Below, one piece after another: positions 15,593 to 24,615 of a stretch of DNA of 47,318 nt; within the stretch, counting starts at the first letter, position 1, and each line of letters starts with the position of its first letter. Source of the stretch: a virus. The translations under genes were made by a program, and so were the position numbers. Under the pieces are notes generated by a model. That model did not search any database. It was not told where the DNA came from and worked only from the letters and a program-made list of their open reading frames with translations. The stretch is taken from positions 1 through 47,318 of IMG/VR virus record IMGVR_UViG_3300010885_008910; one strand, 5' to 3'.

Positions 15593-15771
15593 GTTGCCCT
15601 CAAAATTTCAAATGCTTCACTATATTTTTCTAATACTTCTATTAGAATATTTTTAAATTCTTCTCTTGAGCAGTTTAATTTTTTGTCACCAAGAATATCT
15701 CCAATTAGTACTAATTCATTAGGACTTTTAAAATACTCAATGTCGTTTAATGTGTATTGTTGTTTTGACAT
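15589..15771 (-). CDS. Probable antitoxin of the Doc-like toxin
   Basis: 60 residues, acidic, helical at the C-terminus (EFKNILIEVLEKYSEAFEIL). It has no clear Phd DNA-binding domain and is shorter than P1 Phd. Assignment rests on position: immediately upstream of, and overlapping, the toxin gene. Its ATG touches the stop of the YHYH gene. Confidence 0.55.
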   Translation of the reverse strand: MSKQQYTLNDIEYFKSPNELVLIGDILGDKKLNCSREEFKNILIEVLEKYSEAFEILRAT

Positions 15772-16850
15772 TATTGAAATGATCCAATTGGAATTGCAAT
15801 AATGCCTTTCGGCCCGTGGTTCTTATGGTCGTGTCCTTTGTCGGATACTCCATGAGGTTTATTATGGGCTTTTAGATCAGCCGACCCCAATGCTTGTTCA
15901 TAGTTAACTTCGCCTCTAAAACAACCAATGGCATATGGAAATTCACGGTTCAAATGATAGTGATAGATATTCTGCATCTTGCCGTCCCACATTACCGGAT
16001 GAGTATGTCCATGACATTCGTCTAGTTGAGCATTGGTAACCATTTTACCATCATCGCCTCTAGGACCGAAGATACCAAATCCATCTAGGGCATAACCAAA
16101 CAAGGGCGAGTGTCCTTCTGTTCCTTGATTAGGAAAACACTTCCACGAATAGCCATGCAGGTGATATTGTTGAGCATAAGGATGCCCCCAGCATTGGTCA
16201 ATCGGTAGTATTGAAGCTGGTGGATACCACGCTGTGGCGCTGGCGTTGGCAATCTCAGCGTGCCATACTGTGCCTGTAAGTGTAACACCAATTGGCAAAG
16301 CGGCAATAGGATTTGGCTTAGCACTTAGCTTTGGGATTTTAGGTAGTTGAATGTTTAACTCATAAGGACTAATACCAATAGCCGCGGCACTTGAATAATC
16401 AGAACCAGGAATACCTGTTCTAAAATCATGTCCGCCCGGAGCTGCTTGATAATATTTGTAAGCAGGAGTGCCAGGTTGTACAGGAAAGTCGCCCATGGCG
16501 GTGTTTGGTAGTCCATTGCCTACAAAATAACGATACTTGGCATCTTCGGTTATAGTAAACACACTACCTTCCTTGGCATAGTCTTTGGCATATTTGGTGC
16601 CACTCACGTATGGCATCTTTGAGATAACAACGGTGTTATTTGAAGTATCCATCCATGGCTGTGTGCTTATTTCAAATCGTGTGTTGCCAGGAACTGCCGC
16701 AAGAAAATCTGCAGCCATAAACAGTCCATTACGTTGAGCTTGGTAAGGGCTTATGGTTCCTGAGCTTAACAAAGTTGTTGGCGCATCTTCTGCCCAAACA
16801 CTACTTACTAGTGTAATACCAAACATTATTCCTATTAATATTTTTTTCAT
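15771..16850 (-). CDS. Secreted YHYH-domain protein
   Basis: 359 residues from ATG 16850, preceded by GAAGG. The N-terminus is a classical signal peptide (MKKILIGIMFGITLVSSVWAED, cleavage after AxA-like WAE). The C-terminal half has YHYH family features: GYALDGFGIFGPRGDDG, LDECHGH, IYHYHLN and FPYAIGCFRG. A final His-rich stretch follows. His and Asp clustering suggests metal binding. The family's function is not established. A secreted protein between nrdA and a toxin pair looks like an acquired cargo gene. Confidence 0.85.
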   Translation of the reverse strand: MKKILIGIMFGITLVSSVWAEDAPTTLLSSGTISPYQAQRNGLFMAADFLAAVPGNTRFEISTQPWMDTSNNTVVISKMPYVSGTKYAKDYAKEGSVFTITEDAKYRYFVGNGLPNTAMGDFPVQPGTPAYKYYQAAPGGHDFRTGIPGSDYSSAAAIGISPYELNIQLPKIPKLSAKPNPIAALPIGVTLTGTVWHAEIANASATAWYPPASILPIDQCWGHPYAQQYHLHGYSWKCFPNQGTEGHSPLFGYALDGFGIFGPRGDDGKMVTNAQLDECHGHTHPVMWDGKMQNIYHYHLNREFPYAIGCFRGEVNYEQALGSADLKAHNKPHGVSDKGHDHKNHGPKGIIAIPIGSFQ

Positions 16851-16860
16851 AATTTTCCTT

Positions 16861-19179
16861 CTATAATTTACAACTTTCACAATCTTCTTGGTCGTCAAAG
16901 TCTATTGCTTCTAACTTTGTTTCTGTAGGTTCATCTTGTCCTTTACTACCTGTCTTGTTAATAAGACTATAGTAAAAAGTTTTTAATCCCCAACGATGTG
17001 CTAACATTAAGTTTTTAGCAATTAGTGTAGTTGGCACTTTGCGATCGGCAAAGTTTGCTGGATTGTAGAATGTGTTGGTACTGATACTTTGATCAATGTA
17101 GGCAGCCAATACACTTGCTGTCTTAAGGTAGCCATCGCAATCTTTTTGTTCCCACATTAGTTGATATTTGTTTTTCAACTTGTTGTACTCTGGTGCCACC
17201 TGAATTAAACTTCCTGCTTTAGATTCCTTAACAGTAATTAAACTCATTGGCAACTCAATACCGTTGGTTGAGTTAATAACAACAGAACTAGACTCCACAG
17301 GTGCTACTGCCATTAATGTTCCATTACGTACACCATATTGTTTCATGTTAGTGCGTAATGTTTCCCAGTCAAGCTCAGGTTTAAAATCTGCTAATTCGTT
17401 AACAGCTTTAGCACGAAGTTCCCACGGAAAAATTCCTTGCCCGTAACGTGTTTTATCTGAGTGTAAACAAGGACCACGCTCTTTAGCTAACTCTACCGTG
17501 GCTTCTGTCAAGTAGTATGCTTGGTGTTCCATCCAAGATTTAACTTCTTGTAGCGCATCTTTCTCGCCATACTTAAGACTACGTTTGGCGTGCCAGTATG
17601 CTAAGTTAGTAATACCAATACCTAGTGGTTGGATTTCGTCATTGCTTAACTGTGATTGAATACTTAAAAAGTCTTGGTAGTCAAGTATGTTACAGAGTGA
17701 GCGTTGTAGGATACGGCAAGCTCGACGCATATCTTCTGGGTTACGGAAAGCACCCCAGTTGATACTGCCCAATGTACATAAGGCAATACGACCTTCTTCG
17801 TCATCTAATCGTTGGAAGCTCTTAGTGGGCAACAAAATTTCACAGCATAAGTTACTTTGATAGATCGTATGGAACTCTGGATCAAATGGACCTTGTGCTT
17901 GAACGTTGTCAATAAACACAAGATAGATACGGCCTGTATCAGTACGCTCTTTTAATATGCCACCCTTGAATACATCTTCGGCTGCCATTTGTTTCTTACG
18001 TAAGTCTTTACGTTTTTCATACTTGACATATAGTTCTTCAAAGCGTTGTGTGTTTTTATAAAACGCTTCGTATAAGTCAGGTACTTCGTTAGGATCAAAG
18101 AATGTTATTTGTTCTTTGTTTTTGAATCTTCTCCAGAACATGGCATTAAGCACAATCCCATAATCCATATGGCGGACTCGGGTTTCTTCGGTTCCTTGAT
18201 TGTTTTTAAGTACGATAAGATCATCAAACTGATAATGCCAAATGGGATAAAATACAGTAGCAGAAGCATTTCTAATTCCTCCTTGTGAGCAACTACGCAA
18301 GTCTCCAAACCATTTTTTAAGGAATGGAATCATGCCAGTGTGCATAACTTCTCCGCCACGAATAGGAGCACCTAACGGGCGTAAACGGCCAATCTCTAAA
18401 CCAATGCCAGCTCTTTTAGCGGCATACTTTGCCATCATTTCACCACTAGCAAATATGCTATCCAGGTTGTCATCTGAACGAATAAGAACACAACTACTAA
18501 ATTGTTTCGTTGGTGTTCCTAATCCCGCAAGTACAGGAGTTGCAAGAGTGAATAAACCATCACTAGCACAATTATAATATTCTTTGATATAGCGCATACG
18601 AGCGGCGTTAGGCTCTTCTTTATGGAACACAGTAGCTGCCGCAATAATGTATCTAATTTGTGGAGTTTCATAAATTTCCTTAGTAGCACGATTACGTACA
18701 AGATATTTTTCAATTAACTGTTCAATAGCCGCATAAGAATAAGTTTCATCCTTTTCGTGATCCAGCATATCGTTCATTTTATTCCAGTCATCTTCTGTAT
18801 ACCACTCAAGAAGTTCTGGTGTATATAAACCTGTTGCTACATTTTTCTTTACAATTTCGTATAAGTGTGGCGGTTCGTAAGAACCATATACGTCTTTACG
18901 CAACATAGATAGTCGTTGTTTACCTGCTACATATTGATAGTTAGTATGTCCTACATCAGGATTAGACTCTACATCAATAAGATCAACAATAGCTCGCAAT
19001 GTAATGCCGTCAATTTCTTTTGTAGTAATACCATCATAGAAATGTAATTGTGCTTTAATCTCTACCATTGATTGACTAACATCAGCAATACCTTTACATA
19101 CTTTTGCTACTTGGGCTTGCCACTTTTCAATATGCAGTGGTTCTCTATCGCCGTTTCTTTTAACTACCGTAATGTTCAT
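16861..19179 (-). CDS. nrdA: Ribonucleotide reductase class Ia, large (R1) subunit
   Basis: 772 residues, similar to E. coli NrdA (761). An ATP-cone-like N-terminus (about 1-95) is present, followed by the barrel with catalytic C230 (FSSCVL), N443/C445/E447 (SNLCCEI) and C468 (ALCTL), the partner cysteine of C230. The C-terminal shuttle pair is CESC. It reduces all four NDPs with NrdB and glutaredoxin for phage DNA synthesis. It is first in the operon nrdA-YHYH-antitoxin-doc-nrdB-grx. Confidence 0.96.
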   Translation of the reverse strand: MNITVVKRNGDREPLHIEKWQAQVAKVCKGIADVSQSMVEIKAQLHFYDGITTKEIDGITLRAIVDLIDVESNPDVGHTNYQYVAGKQRLSMLRKDVYGSYEPPHLYEIVKKNVATGLYTPELLEWYTEDDWNKMNDMLDHEKDETYSYAAIEQLIEKYLVRNRATKEIYETPQIRYIIAAATVFHKEEPNAARMRYIKEYYNCASDGLFTLATPVLAGLGTPTKQFSSCVLIRSDDNLDSIFASGEMMAKYAAKRAGIGLEIGRLRPLGAPIRGGEVMHTGMIPFLKKWFGDLRSCSQGGIRNASATVFYPIWHYQFDDLIVLKNNQGTEETRVRHMDYGIVLNAMFWRRFKNKEQITFFDPNEVPDLYEAFYKNTQRFEELYVKYEKRKDLRKKQMAAEDVFKGGILKERTDTGRIYLVFIDNVQAQGPFDPEFHTIYQSNLCCEILLPTKSFQRLDDEEGRIALCTLGSINWGAFRNPEDMRRACRILQRSLCNILDYQDFLSIQSQLSNDEIQPLGIGITNLAYWHAKRSLKYGEKDALQEVKSWMEHQAYYLTEATVELAKERGPCLHSDKTRYGQGIFPWELRAKAVNELADFKPELDWETLRTNMKQYGVRNGTLMAVAPVESSSVVINSTNGIELPMSLITVKESKAGSLIQVAPEYNKLKNKYQLMWEQKDCDGYLKTASVLAAYIDQSISTNTFYNPANFADRKVPTTLIAKNLMLAHRWGLKTFYYSLINKTGSKGQDEPTETKLEAIDFDDQEDCESCKL

Positions 19180-19191
19180 TCAAATCTCGTT

Positions 19192-19617
19192 CTATAAGTA
19201 TTGTTTTTTCACTTGATCCAGCGTAAGTGTTTTTTTGATTTTGCTTCTTAGTGGAGTATTTACTCTAACTGTCTGGTCCCAATTAAGTATATATTTTACT
19301 TTGGCTACTAAGACTAAATTACGTCCATCTTCTGTCAAAACCAGCTCTGCTGGGGTCAAATCTTTATGTTCAAGCATACTTATAGTATACAGGATTCCAA
19401 GCCCGCGAGCAAGATCACAATAGACGTTGTCGCTCAAAAGTTGCCAAGGATCAGGCCACATAGGCTGATCGTCCCAGTGTAGGTAATAAGGTTGCCAAGG
19501 AGAATTATACCACCAATCGCTGATAAGTTGAAGTGCTTGTTCTGGTGGAAGTGAATTAGCATCGGTACGTAATACCGACCAGACTTCTAGCCTGTCAGCG
19601 AAGTCTTTATACCACAT
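19192..19617 (-). CDS. Phage protein of unknown function
   Basis: 141 residues with an unusual number of tryptophans (DWWYNSPWQPYYLHWDDQPMWPDPW). Start overlaps the tailspike stop (TAATG), so it is translated with the tailspike and may be a virion or assembly partner. No family is recognised. Confidence 0.7.
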   Translation of the reverse strand: MWYKDFADRLEVWSVLRTDANSLPPEQALQLISDWWYNSPWQPYYLHWDDQPMWPDPWQLLSDNVYCDLARGLGILYTISMLEHKDLTPAELVLTEDGRNLVLVAKVKYILNWDQTVRVNTPLRSKIKKTLTLDQVKKQYL

Positions 19618-21197
19618 TAATTAAAGTAGGAAATAGAGTAACTCATTTGAGCTGGAAAGCTCGTATTTGTAGTATTATAATTAATAGATACTACTGTACC
19701 TGTTTGATAGCCAAGTAATGTAACACCACTTATGCCATTTTCAGTATAATCTTCTGAAACATTAATAGTTCCACCTTGACCACTTGCTACCCATAAAGAA
19801 CCAGTTCTATATATAGTATTGCGTGTAATAGCATAGTCAATTTTAAAACTAGTACCGGTAGTTGCGGTGTCAATAGTAAACGCTGTGGCATTGGCAATAT
19901 TATTTGATAGTGTTGCTAATACGCCAGACTGAACTGTTTTTCTACCTAACTGTAATTGTACGCCATTTGTTGTGGCAATACTAACAGTATTATTTAACGC
20001 AACTCTAGGATAGTCAGCAGCAAAAGCATCTGCTCTAGCAAACATATCACCAACACTAACGTTGTTGTTACCACTAATTGATATAATTGAAGTCGCCGGA
20101 TTAGTAATTCCACTAAAGTGATTGCCAACATCATAAAAAATATTATAACCAGTAGCGTTAAGACTAATTGCCCCAAATATAATACCTTGAACATAAATGT
20201 TATCAAACACGTTATTATTAATGCGTGTGCCAGTTGGTCCACCCGATACTGGTGAAAGACCAAATGATATACCTTGATATAAAATATTAAAGTAAGAATT
20301 TGTAACTACAACACCCTTGGATGGCTGATTGGTAAACATACCATATGCTGTGCCAGTAAAGTAACAGTTATCATACAGTAAATCTGAACTAATTGATCCG
20401 TTGCCAGCGCCAATACTAACACCTGCTGTAGATCCAACTGGAGTAACTAATGTAGTTGTTGTGCCTGGGCCAGTAAAACTTACGCCACGGAATTGAGTTT
20501 TGCTAGTAGATGACATTAAGAAAATATTTTTACTAGCATCTAAACTTTGGAATCCCATATTAATAACAGTAATATCAGTAGGCAATGTCGCTCCGTTAGA
20601 ACCAACGTTAACTCCTGTTTGCTGTAAACTATCTGCTGTTTGTGCTACACAAGTTCCTGTGCCAGCTGTAGCTACCATTTGAATGATTGAATTCTCAGGA
20701 CCTTCACCGTATAATGTAGCAAAGGAAGGAATATTAATTGGGCCGCTGACAACATAAACGCCAGCTGGGAAAAATAAACTACGACGAATCTGTGGATTAG
20801 ATTGACGGCAAAATAATTGGAATAATGCGCGGTTAATAGCCGCTGTACAATCAGTAACGCCATCACCAACAGCACCAAAATCTAATACACTAGCAAATTG
20901 ATCTAACCAACTTTGTAGTGTTAGTGTTATAGGGGTACCTGGAGTAGGACCAGTTTGTACCGTATATCCTGCGGCTTCACCTTTGTAAGTGTAAGCATTG
21001 ATTGGATTTAATACAGCTGAAAATTCTGTTAAAATTTCAGTATTGCCAATGACAGGAGCGCCTTGCTCTAATGTGCCGTTACCAATGTAAAGTTGACGTG
21101 TATCTGTACTCCAGCCTAATTCGCCGCCCGCTAATTGGGGTAAATCTGCTTGTAAACCTAAGCGATTGGTGATCTGTGATATTTGGACAATAGCCAT
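19617..21197 (-). CDS. Tailspike/tail fibre with pectate-lyase-like beta-helix
   Basis: 526 residues. The N-terminal part contains GELGWSTDTRQLYIGNG, a common attachment-domain motif of phage fibre proteins. At about 90 begins FGAVGDGVTD...AIN, the entry to a Pectate_lyase_3-type right-handed beta-helix, followed by repetitive Asn/Gly/Thr-rich rungs. Such proteins bind or cut host surface polysaccharide. Catalytic residues cannot be assigned by eye. A late-type GCTAAATACTG box lies at 21228-21218 and AAGGA before the ATG. Confidence 0.88.
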   Translation of the reverse strand: MAIVQISQITNRLGLQADLPQLAGGELGWSTDTRQLYIGNGTLEQGAPVIGNTEILTEFSAVLNPINAYTYKGEAAGYTVQTGPTPGTPITLTLQSWLDQFASVLDFGAVGDGVTDCTAAINRALFQLFCRQSNPQIRRSLFFPAGVYVVSGPINIPSFATLYGEGPENSIIQMVATAGTGTCVAQTADSLQQTGVNVGSNGATLPTDITVINMGFQSLDASKNIFLMSSTSKTQFRGVSFTGPGTTTTLVTPVGSTAGVSIGAGNGSISSDLLYDNCYFTGTAYGMFTNQPSKGVVVTNSYFNILYQGISFGLSPVSGGPTGTRINNNVFDNIYVQGIIFGAISLNATGYNIFYDVGNHFSGITNPATSIISISGNNNVSVGDMFARADAFAADYPRVALNNTVSIATTNGVQLQLGRKTVQSGVLATLSNNIANATAFTIDTATTGTSFKIDYAITRNTIYRTGSLWVASGQGGTINVSEDYTENGISGVTLLGYQTGTVVSINYNTTNTSFPAQMSYSISYFN

Positions 21198-21217
21198 TTA
21201 CTGTATTCCTTAATTTA

Positions 21218-21228
21218 CAGTATTTAGC
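21218..21228 (-). promoter_or_regulatory. Late-type promoter box GCTAAATACTG
   Basis: Located 20 bp before the tailspike ATG. The same 11-mer occurs at 25988-25998 before another probable structural gene. It overlaps the stop of the nuclease gene. Confidence 0.5.
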
Positions 21229-21937
21229 TAATTGTGTAGTACTGCTCCAATCGTTTCCACCATTGCTGTTCCCAGTAGTCAAAATCCTCGGGTTCTAGCA
21301 CGAATTCCTGATATTCTGGGGTTGTAAGTACATTACCCATTTCGTCAACTTCAGGCTTAACTGCCATTAAAACCACTCCCTTGCGAATATTAGTTTTGTA
21401 CACTTCGTTGTGAGCAATAGCGTATGCAACTAGCTGGATTTTGTAGTCTTCAATCCAATTTTCTCGCTTGGGTTTATTAGTTTGTTTGTAGTCAATAATA
21501 CTTTCCACGCCGTTGTGAATACCCACACCGTCAGTAGTACCAGCATAAGTTTTAGGAAAATATACTGGAACTTCTACACCCCAAAGTTCGTCAACATTAG
21601 GCAAACCTTTGGCTATAATTGTTTCTGCCATAGCGTGACTTGCCCATCCAAACGGATTAGATCCGCGGTCGGGTATAGCGCCTTCTTTGATATAACGTTC
21701 TAGATATGTGTGCATTCTAGTACCACGGTTAGCCGCTTCTGTAGTAATTTTTTGAGCATTTTCTACGCCAACTCGTTTGCGCCATTCATTTAGCGAACGC
21801 TTTTTTTCTTCTGGCTGAGTAGCACCAAGAATAGTCGTTACCGACGGAACCTTGTCACCTTCAGGAGTGAGGTACAATCGTTTACCCTCGTCACTGGTTC
21901 GAGTTAATTGGTAATAGTCAAATTTTGGATTATACAA
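21224..21937 (-). CDS. PD-(D/E)XK (RecB/Cas4-like) nuclease
   Basis: 237 residues with RecB-family motifs in order: GTRMH, GTTDG with the metal Asp, SIIDYKQT with the D-x-K catalytic pair, and QLVAYAIAH (Q-x3-Y). Such exonucleases process DNA ends in phage recombination or degrade host DNA. The reading frame begins with TTG at 21937, with AAAGG at good spacing and no suitable ATG nearby. It is expressed from the promoter at 21967-21995. Confidence 0.85.
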   Translation of the reverse strand: MYNPKFDYYQLTRTSDEGKRLYLTPEGDKVPSVTTILGATQPEEKKRSLNEWRKRVGVENAQKITTEAANRGTRMHTYLERYIKEGAIPDRGSNPFGWASHAMAETIIAKGLPNVDELWGVEVPVYFPKTYAGTTDGVGIHNGVESIIDYKQTNKPKRENWIEDYKIQLVAYAIAHNEVYKTNIRKGVVLMAVKPEVDEMGNVLTTPEYQEFVLEPEDFDYWEQQWWKRLEQYYTIS

Positions 21938-21966
21938 AAGTGCCTTTCGTAGTTACACTATCAAAC

Positions 21967-21995
21967 AGTATAGCATCTTTCAGAAGAAAAGTCAA
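21967..21995 (-). promoter_or_regulatory. sigma70-like promoter
   Basis: TTGACT (21995-21990), 17-bp spacer, extended -10 TGC-TATACT (21972-21967). It drives the PD-(D/E)XK nuclease. Confidence 0.8.
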
Positions 21996-22007
21996 CCGAA
22001 AATTATA

Positions 22008-22043
22008 CAGATTTGCAAGTCATTGATTTATAAAGGAATTTTA
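22008..22043 (-). repeat. 36-bp direct repeat flanking the ParB/GIY-YIG cassette, copy A
   Basis: It matches 23735-23770 at 32 of 36 positions, in the same orientation. Both copies lie between a stop codon and a promoter. The core on the minus strand is CTTTATAAATCAAYGACTTGCA. Confidence 0.8.
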
Positions 22044-22054
22044 AAAGCACCTTT

Positions 22055-23266
22055 TTAGAATAAATCCTTACGAGCAGGATGAAACGCTATGATTTTATCT
22101 GGAGCAGGTAATTGTCCTTTAAATCCGCCTTTAGTTAACTGATAAATCAAAAATACTAGAGCGTATGGGACACGTTTGCTATCTGCCTTGTTAGATGTCA
22201 TATCTTCCCGTTTTGGGCGATAGTCTTCTTCGCCTGCTTCAGGAACTTTATATACACGATCATACCATGCATTATATGCCCTATCAAGTTTTTGCCAAAA
22301 TACATTTAAATATTTTTCGCCTGTAAATTCACAACTAAATGCTTTCCAAAAAATGTCAACAATCTGACTAATTTCTTGTGGAGTATATTCAATGCCTTCT
22401 TTTTCAGCAGCAGAAAATAAGCTAAACAGCATAATAGCCTCTTTAGTATCAACGTGTTTAGACTCGTAGTTTTTTCTAAACTGCCAGTATTGAGCAAACC
22501 GTTCAACTTGTGCTAATGACTCTTTACCAATCAATTCTATATGTGTTAGTGCGCCATCTTCTGTAGTATCTTGATAAGCCGCTTTAGTCATAAAAATGCC
22601 AGCGGCTTCTAATGCTAAAAATTTATCAGTAGCTGTAACCCATTTTGGGTTAGTTGCTCCATCAACTAATACACCATTACACATCTGCTTAAACAAATCA
22701 TATACATCTAAGCCTAATTGCGCATCAGAGTTAATAGCAATAAAGTTTTCCCTAATTTCTGCTTTGTTGCTTGTAGCTGAAATTGCGATAGGGATAATAA
22801 CGTCTTCTGGATCACAATCATAAATCATTGTGCTAATAATAAACAATACAATAGTAGTGTGTTGACCGTCCCATGCTACATAACAACTAGGAGCTTCTGG
22901 ATCTTCATATACGTTAACAGCCAATACCTGACTAGCTCTAAACCCACGAATAATATCTAATACGTGTTGCCAATTAAGTGGACGATTCATACTATCATCA
23001 ATACGAATCTCACTAATCTTAGCAGCCGCGGCACGAACTAGATTAACTTTTTTCCAAGCAAGTGTAGGATTCTTACGCTTAAAATCTTTAATAGCGTTAT
23101 TCAATTCTGTTCTAGCACCTGGAACTTGATTGCAGTAATCTTCAATTCGTTGAGCCGCTGTTTTGAAATCAGACTTATCTAATCTAAAACGGGCATTCAT
23201 CTTCTCTGCGTGTGTCAGATATTTTTTAAGAATTGGCTTCTTAGTTTTACTTGTTGCTTGATTCAT
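22055..23266 (-). CDS. ParB-like domain protein
   Basis: 403 residues. About 85-140 resembles the ParB/Srx-like fold: a basic entry (MNRPLNWQHVLDIIRGFR), ALAVNVYED-like strand, and YVAWDGQHTTI, comparable to the DGxHR signature. The rest is helical and has no clear DNA-binding domain. ParB folds bind CTP or act as nucleases or ATPases, and phage members are varied. It overlaps the GIY-YIG gene and is enclosed with it between two direct repeats. Confidence 0.7.
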   Translation of the reverse strand: MNQATSKTKKPILKKYLTHAEKMNARFRLDKSDFKTAAQRIEDYCNQVPGARTELNNAIKDFKRKNPTLAWKKVNLVRAAAAKISEIRIDDSMNRPLNWQHVLDIIRGFRASQVLAVNVYEDPEAPSCYVAWDGQHTTIVLFIISTMIYDCDPEDVIIPIAISATSNKAEIRENFIAINSDAQLGLDVYDLFKQMCNGVLVDGATNPKWVTATDKFLALEAAGIFMTKAAYQDTTEDGALTHIELIGKESLAQVERFAQYWQFRKNYESKHVDTKEAIMLFSLFSAAEKEGIEYTPQEISQIVDIFWKAFSCEFTGEKYLNVFWQKLDRAYNAWYDRVYKVPEAGEEDYRPKREDMTSNKADSKRVPYALVFLIYQLTKGGFKGQLPAPDKIIAFHPARKDLF

Positions 23267-23661
23267 AATGACCTTTCATTGTCAACATATACTTCGTTAT
23301 TTGCTAATGGTTGTAATTTGTGTATCAAACTACCTTCTACCGCTGATAATTCTGTTTGCTTATATAATGGAATATAAATTAGTTTCCATTTTTCAGGACT
23401 ACTATTGCGATTTTCAAAAAGCCAGCGCCAGCCTTCAGGATCTTTTATGCCAAAATCTCCGTATGCCTTTGGCCAATGCTTACGTTGGCGATCGTAAATA
23501 TTTCCTTTGCCAACATACATAATAAGGTCCTTCTCACCTTTTAAGATGTAGACCCCATTTATATCTCTTGGCAGAGTTGCGTATGCTTTGAAATCTATTT
23601 CAATAATTTCAGCATCAATATTGTGAAACTCTAAAATTTTTTTAATATGCTTTGTAGGCAT
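23263..23661 (-). CDS. GIY-YIG family nuclease
   Basis: 132 residues. The catalytic module is visible: GVYIL (GIY), MYVGKG (YIG), the Arg in IYDRQRKHW, the Glu in SAVEGSLIHKLQP and a later Asn. The size allows little beyond the nuclease domain, so DNA targeting may come from a partner such as the ParB-like protein. Stand-alone GIY-YIG genes in T4-like phages are often mobile homing enzymes. Confidence 0.82.
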   Translation of the reverse strand: MPTKHIKKILEFHNIDAEIIEIDFKAYATLPRDINGVYILKGEKDLIMYVGKGNIYDRQRKHWPKAYGDFGIKDPEGWRWLFENRNSSPEKWKLIYIPLYKQTELSAVEGSLIHKLQPLANNEVYVDNERSL

Positions 23662-23694
23662 AATTTTGTAATCCTATATGTTTACTATAGATAT

Positions 23695-23723
23695 AGTATA
23701 GCAAATAATGGATTAAATGTCAA
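23695..23723 (-). promoter_or_regulatory. sigma70-like promoter
   Basis: TTGACA (23723-23718), 17-bp spacer, extended -10 TGC-TATACT (23700-23695). It drives the GIY-YIG and ParB-like genes. Confidence 0.85.
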
Positions 23724-23734
23724 TCAAAATGACG

Positions 23735-23770
23735 CAGATATGCAAGTCGTTGATTTATAAAGAGATTTTA
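23735..23770 (-). repeat. 36-bp direct repeat flanking the ParB/GIY-YIG cassette, copy B
   Basis: Partner of 22008-22043. It begins at the iscA stop codon. Confidence 0.8.
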
Positions 23771-24088
23771 GATCCTAAAGGATTCGCCGCATCCACAGCG
23801 GTCTTTTTCGAGGGGATTAATAAACTCAAATCCTTCGTTAAGTCCTTGGCGGACATAGTCTACAGTAATGCCTGCGACTAAGGGAACAGATTTTGGGTCT
23901 GTTACTATAACTGTATTATTGTCGTTTAACAATATATCTTCAATATCAAGCTGGTCGACATATTCCATAAAGTAAGCAAATCCTGAACAGCCTGTAGTTT
24001 TTACACCTACACGAATAGCAATACCCTTGCCACGTTTCTCAAGGTTACTTTTAATTTTTTTAGCGGCTGTGTCTGTTACTATAATCAT
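23768..24088 (-). CDS. iscA: A-type iron-sulfur carrier (IscA/ErpA)
   Basis: 106 residues, family size. The three ligand cysteines are present: C34 in TTGCSGF and C98/C100 in CGCGESF. A-type carriers take Fe-S clusters from IscU and deliver them to target enzymes. The start overlaps the iscU stop. Codon and base use are closer to the phage average than those of iscU. Confidence 0.93.
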   Translation of the reverse strand: MIIVTDTAAKKIKSNLEKRGKGIAIRVGVKTTGCSGFAYFMEYVDQLDIEDILLNDNNTVIVTDPKSVPLVAGITVDYVRQGLNEGFEFINPLEKDRCGCGESFRI

Positions 24089-24456
24089 TGTTTACTTCTG
24101 TAATCGTCTACCGCAGCCTTAATAGCGTCTTCCGCAAGGATACTACAATGGATCTTAACCGGCGGGAGCGCGAGTTCCTCTGCAATTTCAGAGTTCTTAA
24201 TTGCGCCAGCCTCGTCCAGCGTTTTGCCCTTGACCCACTCTGTGACAAGTGACGACGAAGCGATCGCCGACCCACAACCATACGTTTTAAACTTGGCGTC
24301 CGTGATAATTCCATCTTTAACCTTAATTTGTAATTTCATTACGTCACCGCAGGCAGGCGCTCCAACCATGCCAGTACCTACTGTGTCGTCGATTTCCATC
24401 TTGCCAACATTACGAGGATTTTCGTAATGGTCAATAACTTTATCGCTATATGCCAT
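24085..24456 (-). CDS. iscU: Iron-sulfur scaffold IscU
   Basis: 123 residues, colinear with bacterial IscU (about 128). Cluster ligands are C36 (PACGD, with D38), C61 (YGCGSAIASSS) and C104. The HscA-recognition LPPVK (97-101) is intact and the following KIHCSILAEDAIKAA is nearly the same as in E. coli. It builds [2Fe-2S] clusters with host IscS and chaperones, since no iscS is seen here. The gene is visibly richer in G+C than its neighbours, suggesting fairly recent capture from a host. Confidence 0.95.
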   Translation of the reverse strand: MAYSDKVIDHYENPRNVGKMEIDDTVGTGMVGAPACGDVMKLQIKVKDGIITDAKFKTYGCGSAIASSSLVTEWVKGKTLDEAGAIKNSEIAEELALPPVKIHCSILAEDAIKAAVDDYRSKQ

Positions 24457-24459
24457 AAA

Positions 24460-24576
24460 TTATTTTCCTTTAAATAATCCTAATATTTTTGCTTGAATAG
24501 CTTTAGCAAAATCAGGTTGTGGTAAATTCCAGCCAATAAATGCTCCTACTGCCAGCCATAATAATGTTTCTAACAT
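24460..24576 (-). CDS. 38-aa single-pass membrane peptide leading the isc operon
   Basis: The ORF starts MLETLLWLAVGAFIGWNL and ends GLFKGK. It has GGAG upstream, one membrane segment and a basic C-terminus. It is the first reading frame after the promoter at 24616-24644, and its 3' end contains the Shine-Dalgarno for iscU (AAAGGA). It may be a small membrane effector or a translation leader. Confidence 0.65.
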   Translation of the reverse strand: MLETLLWLAVGAFIGWNLPQPDFAKAIQAKILGLFKGK

Positions 24577-24615
24577 GGTAATTCTCCTTTTAATTTGGTA
24601 CTAGTAATACTTATT

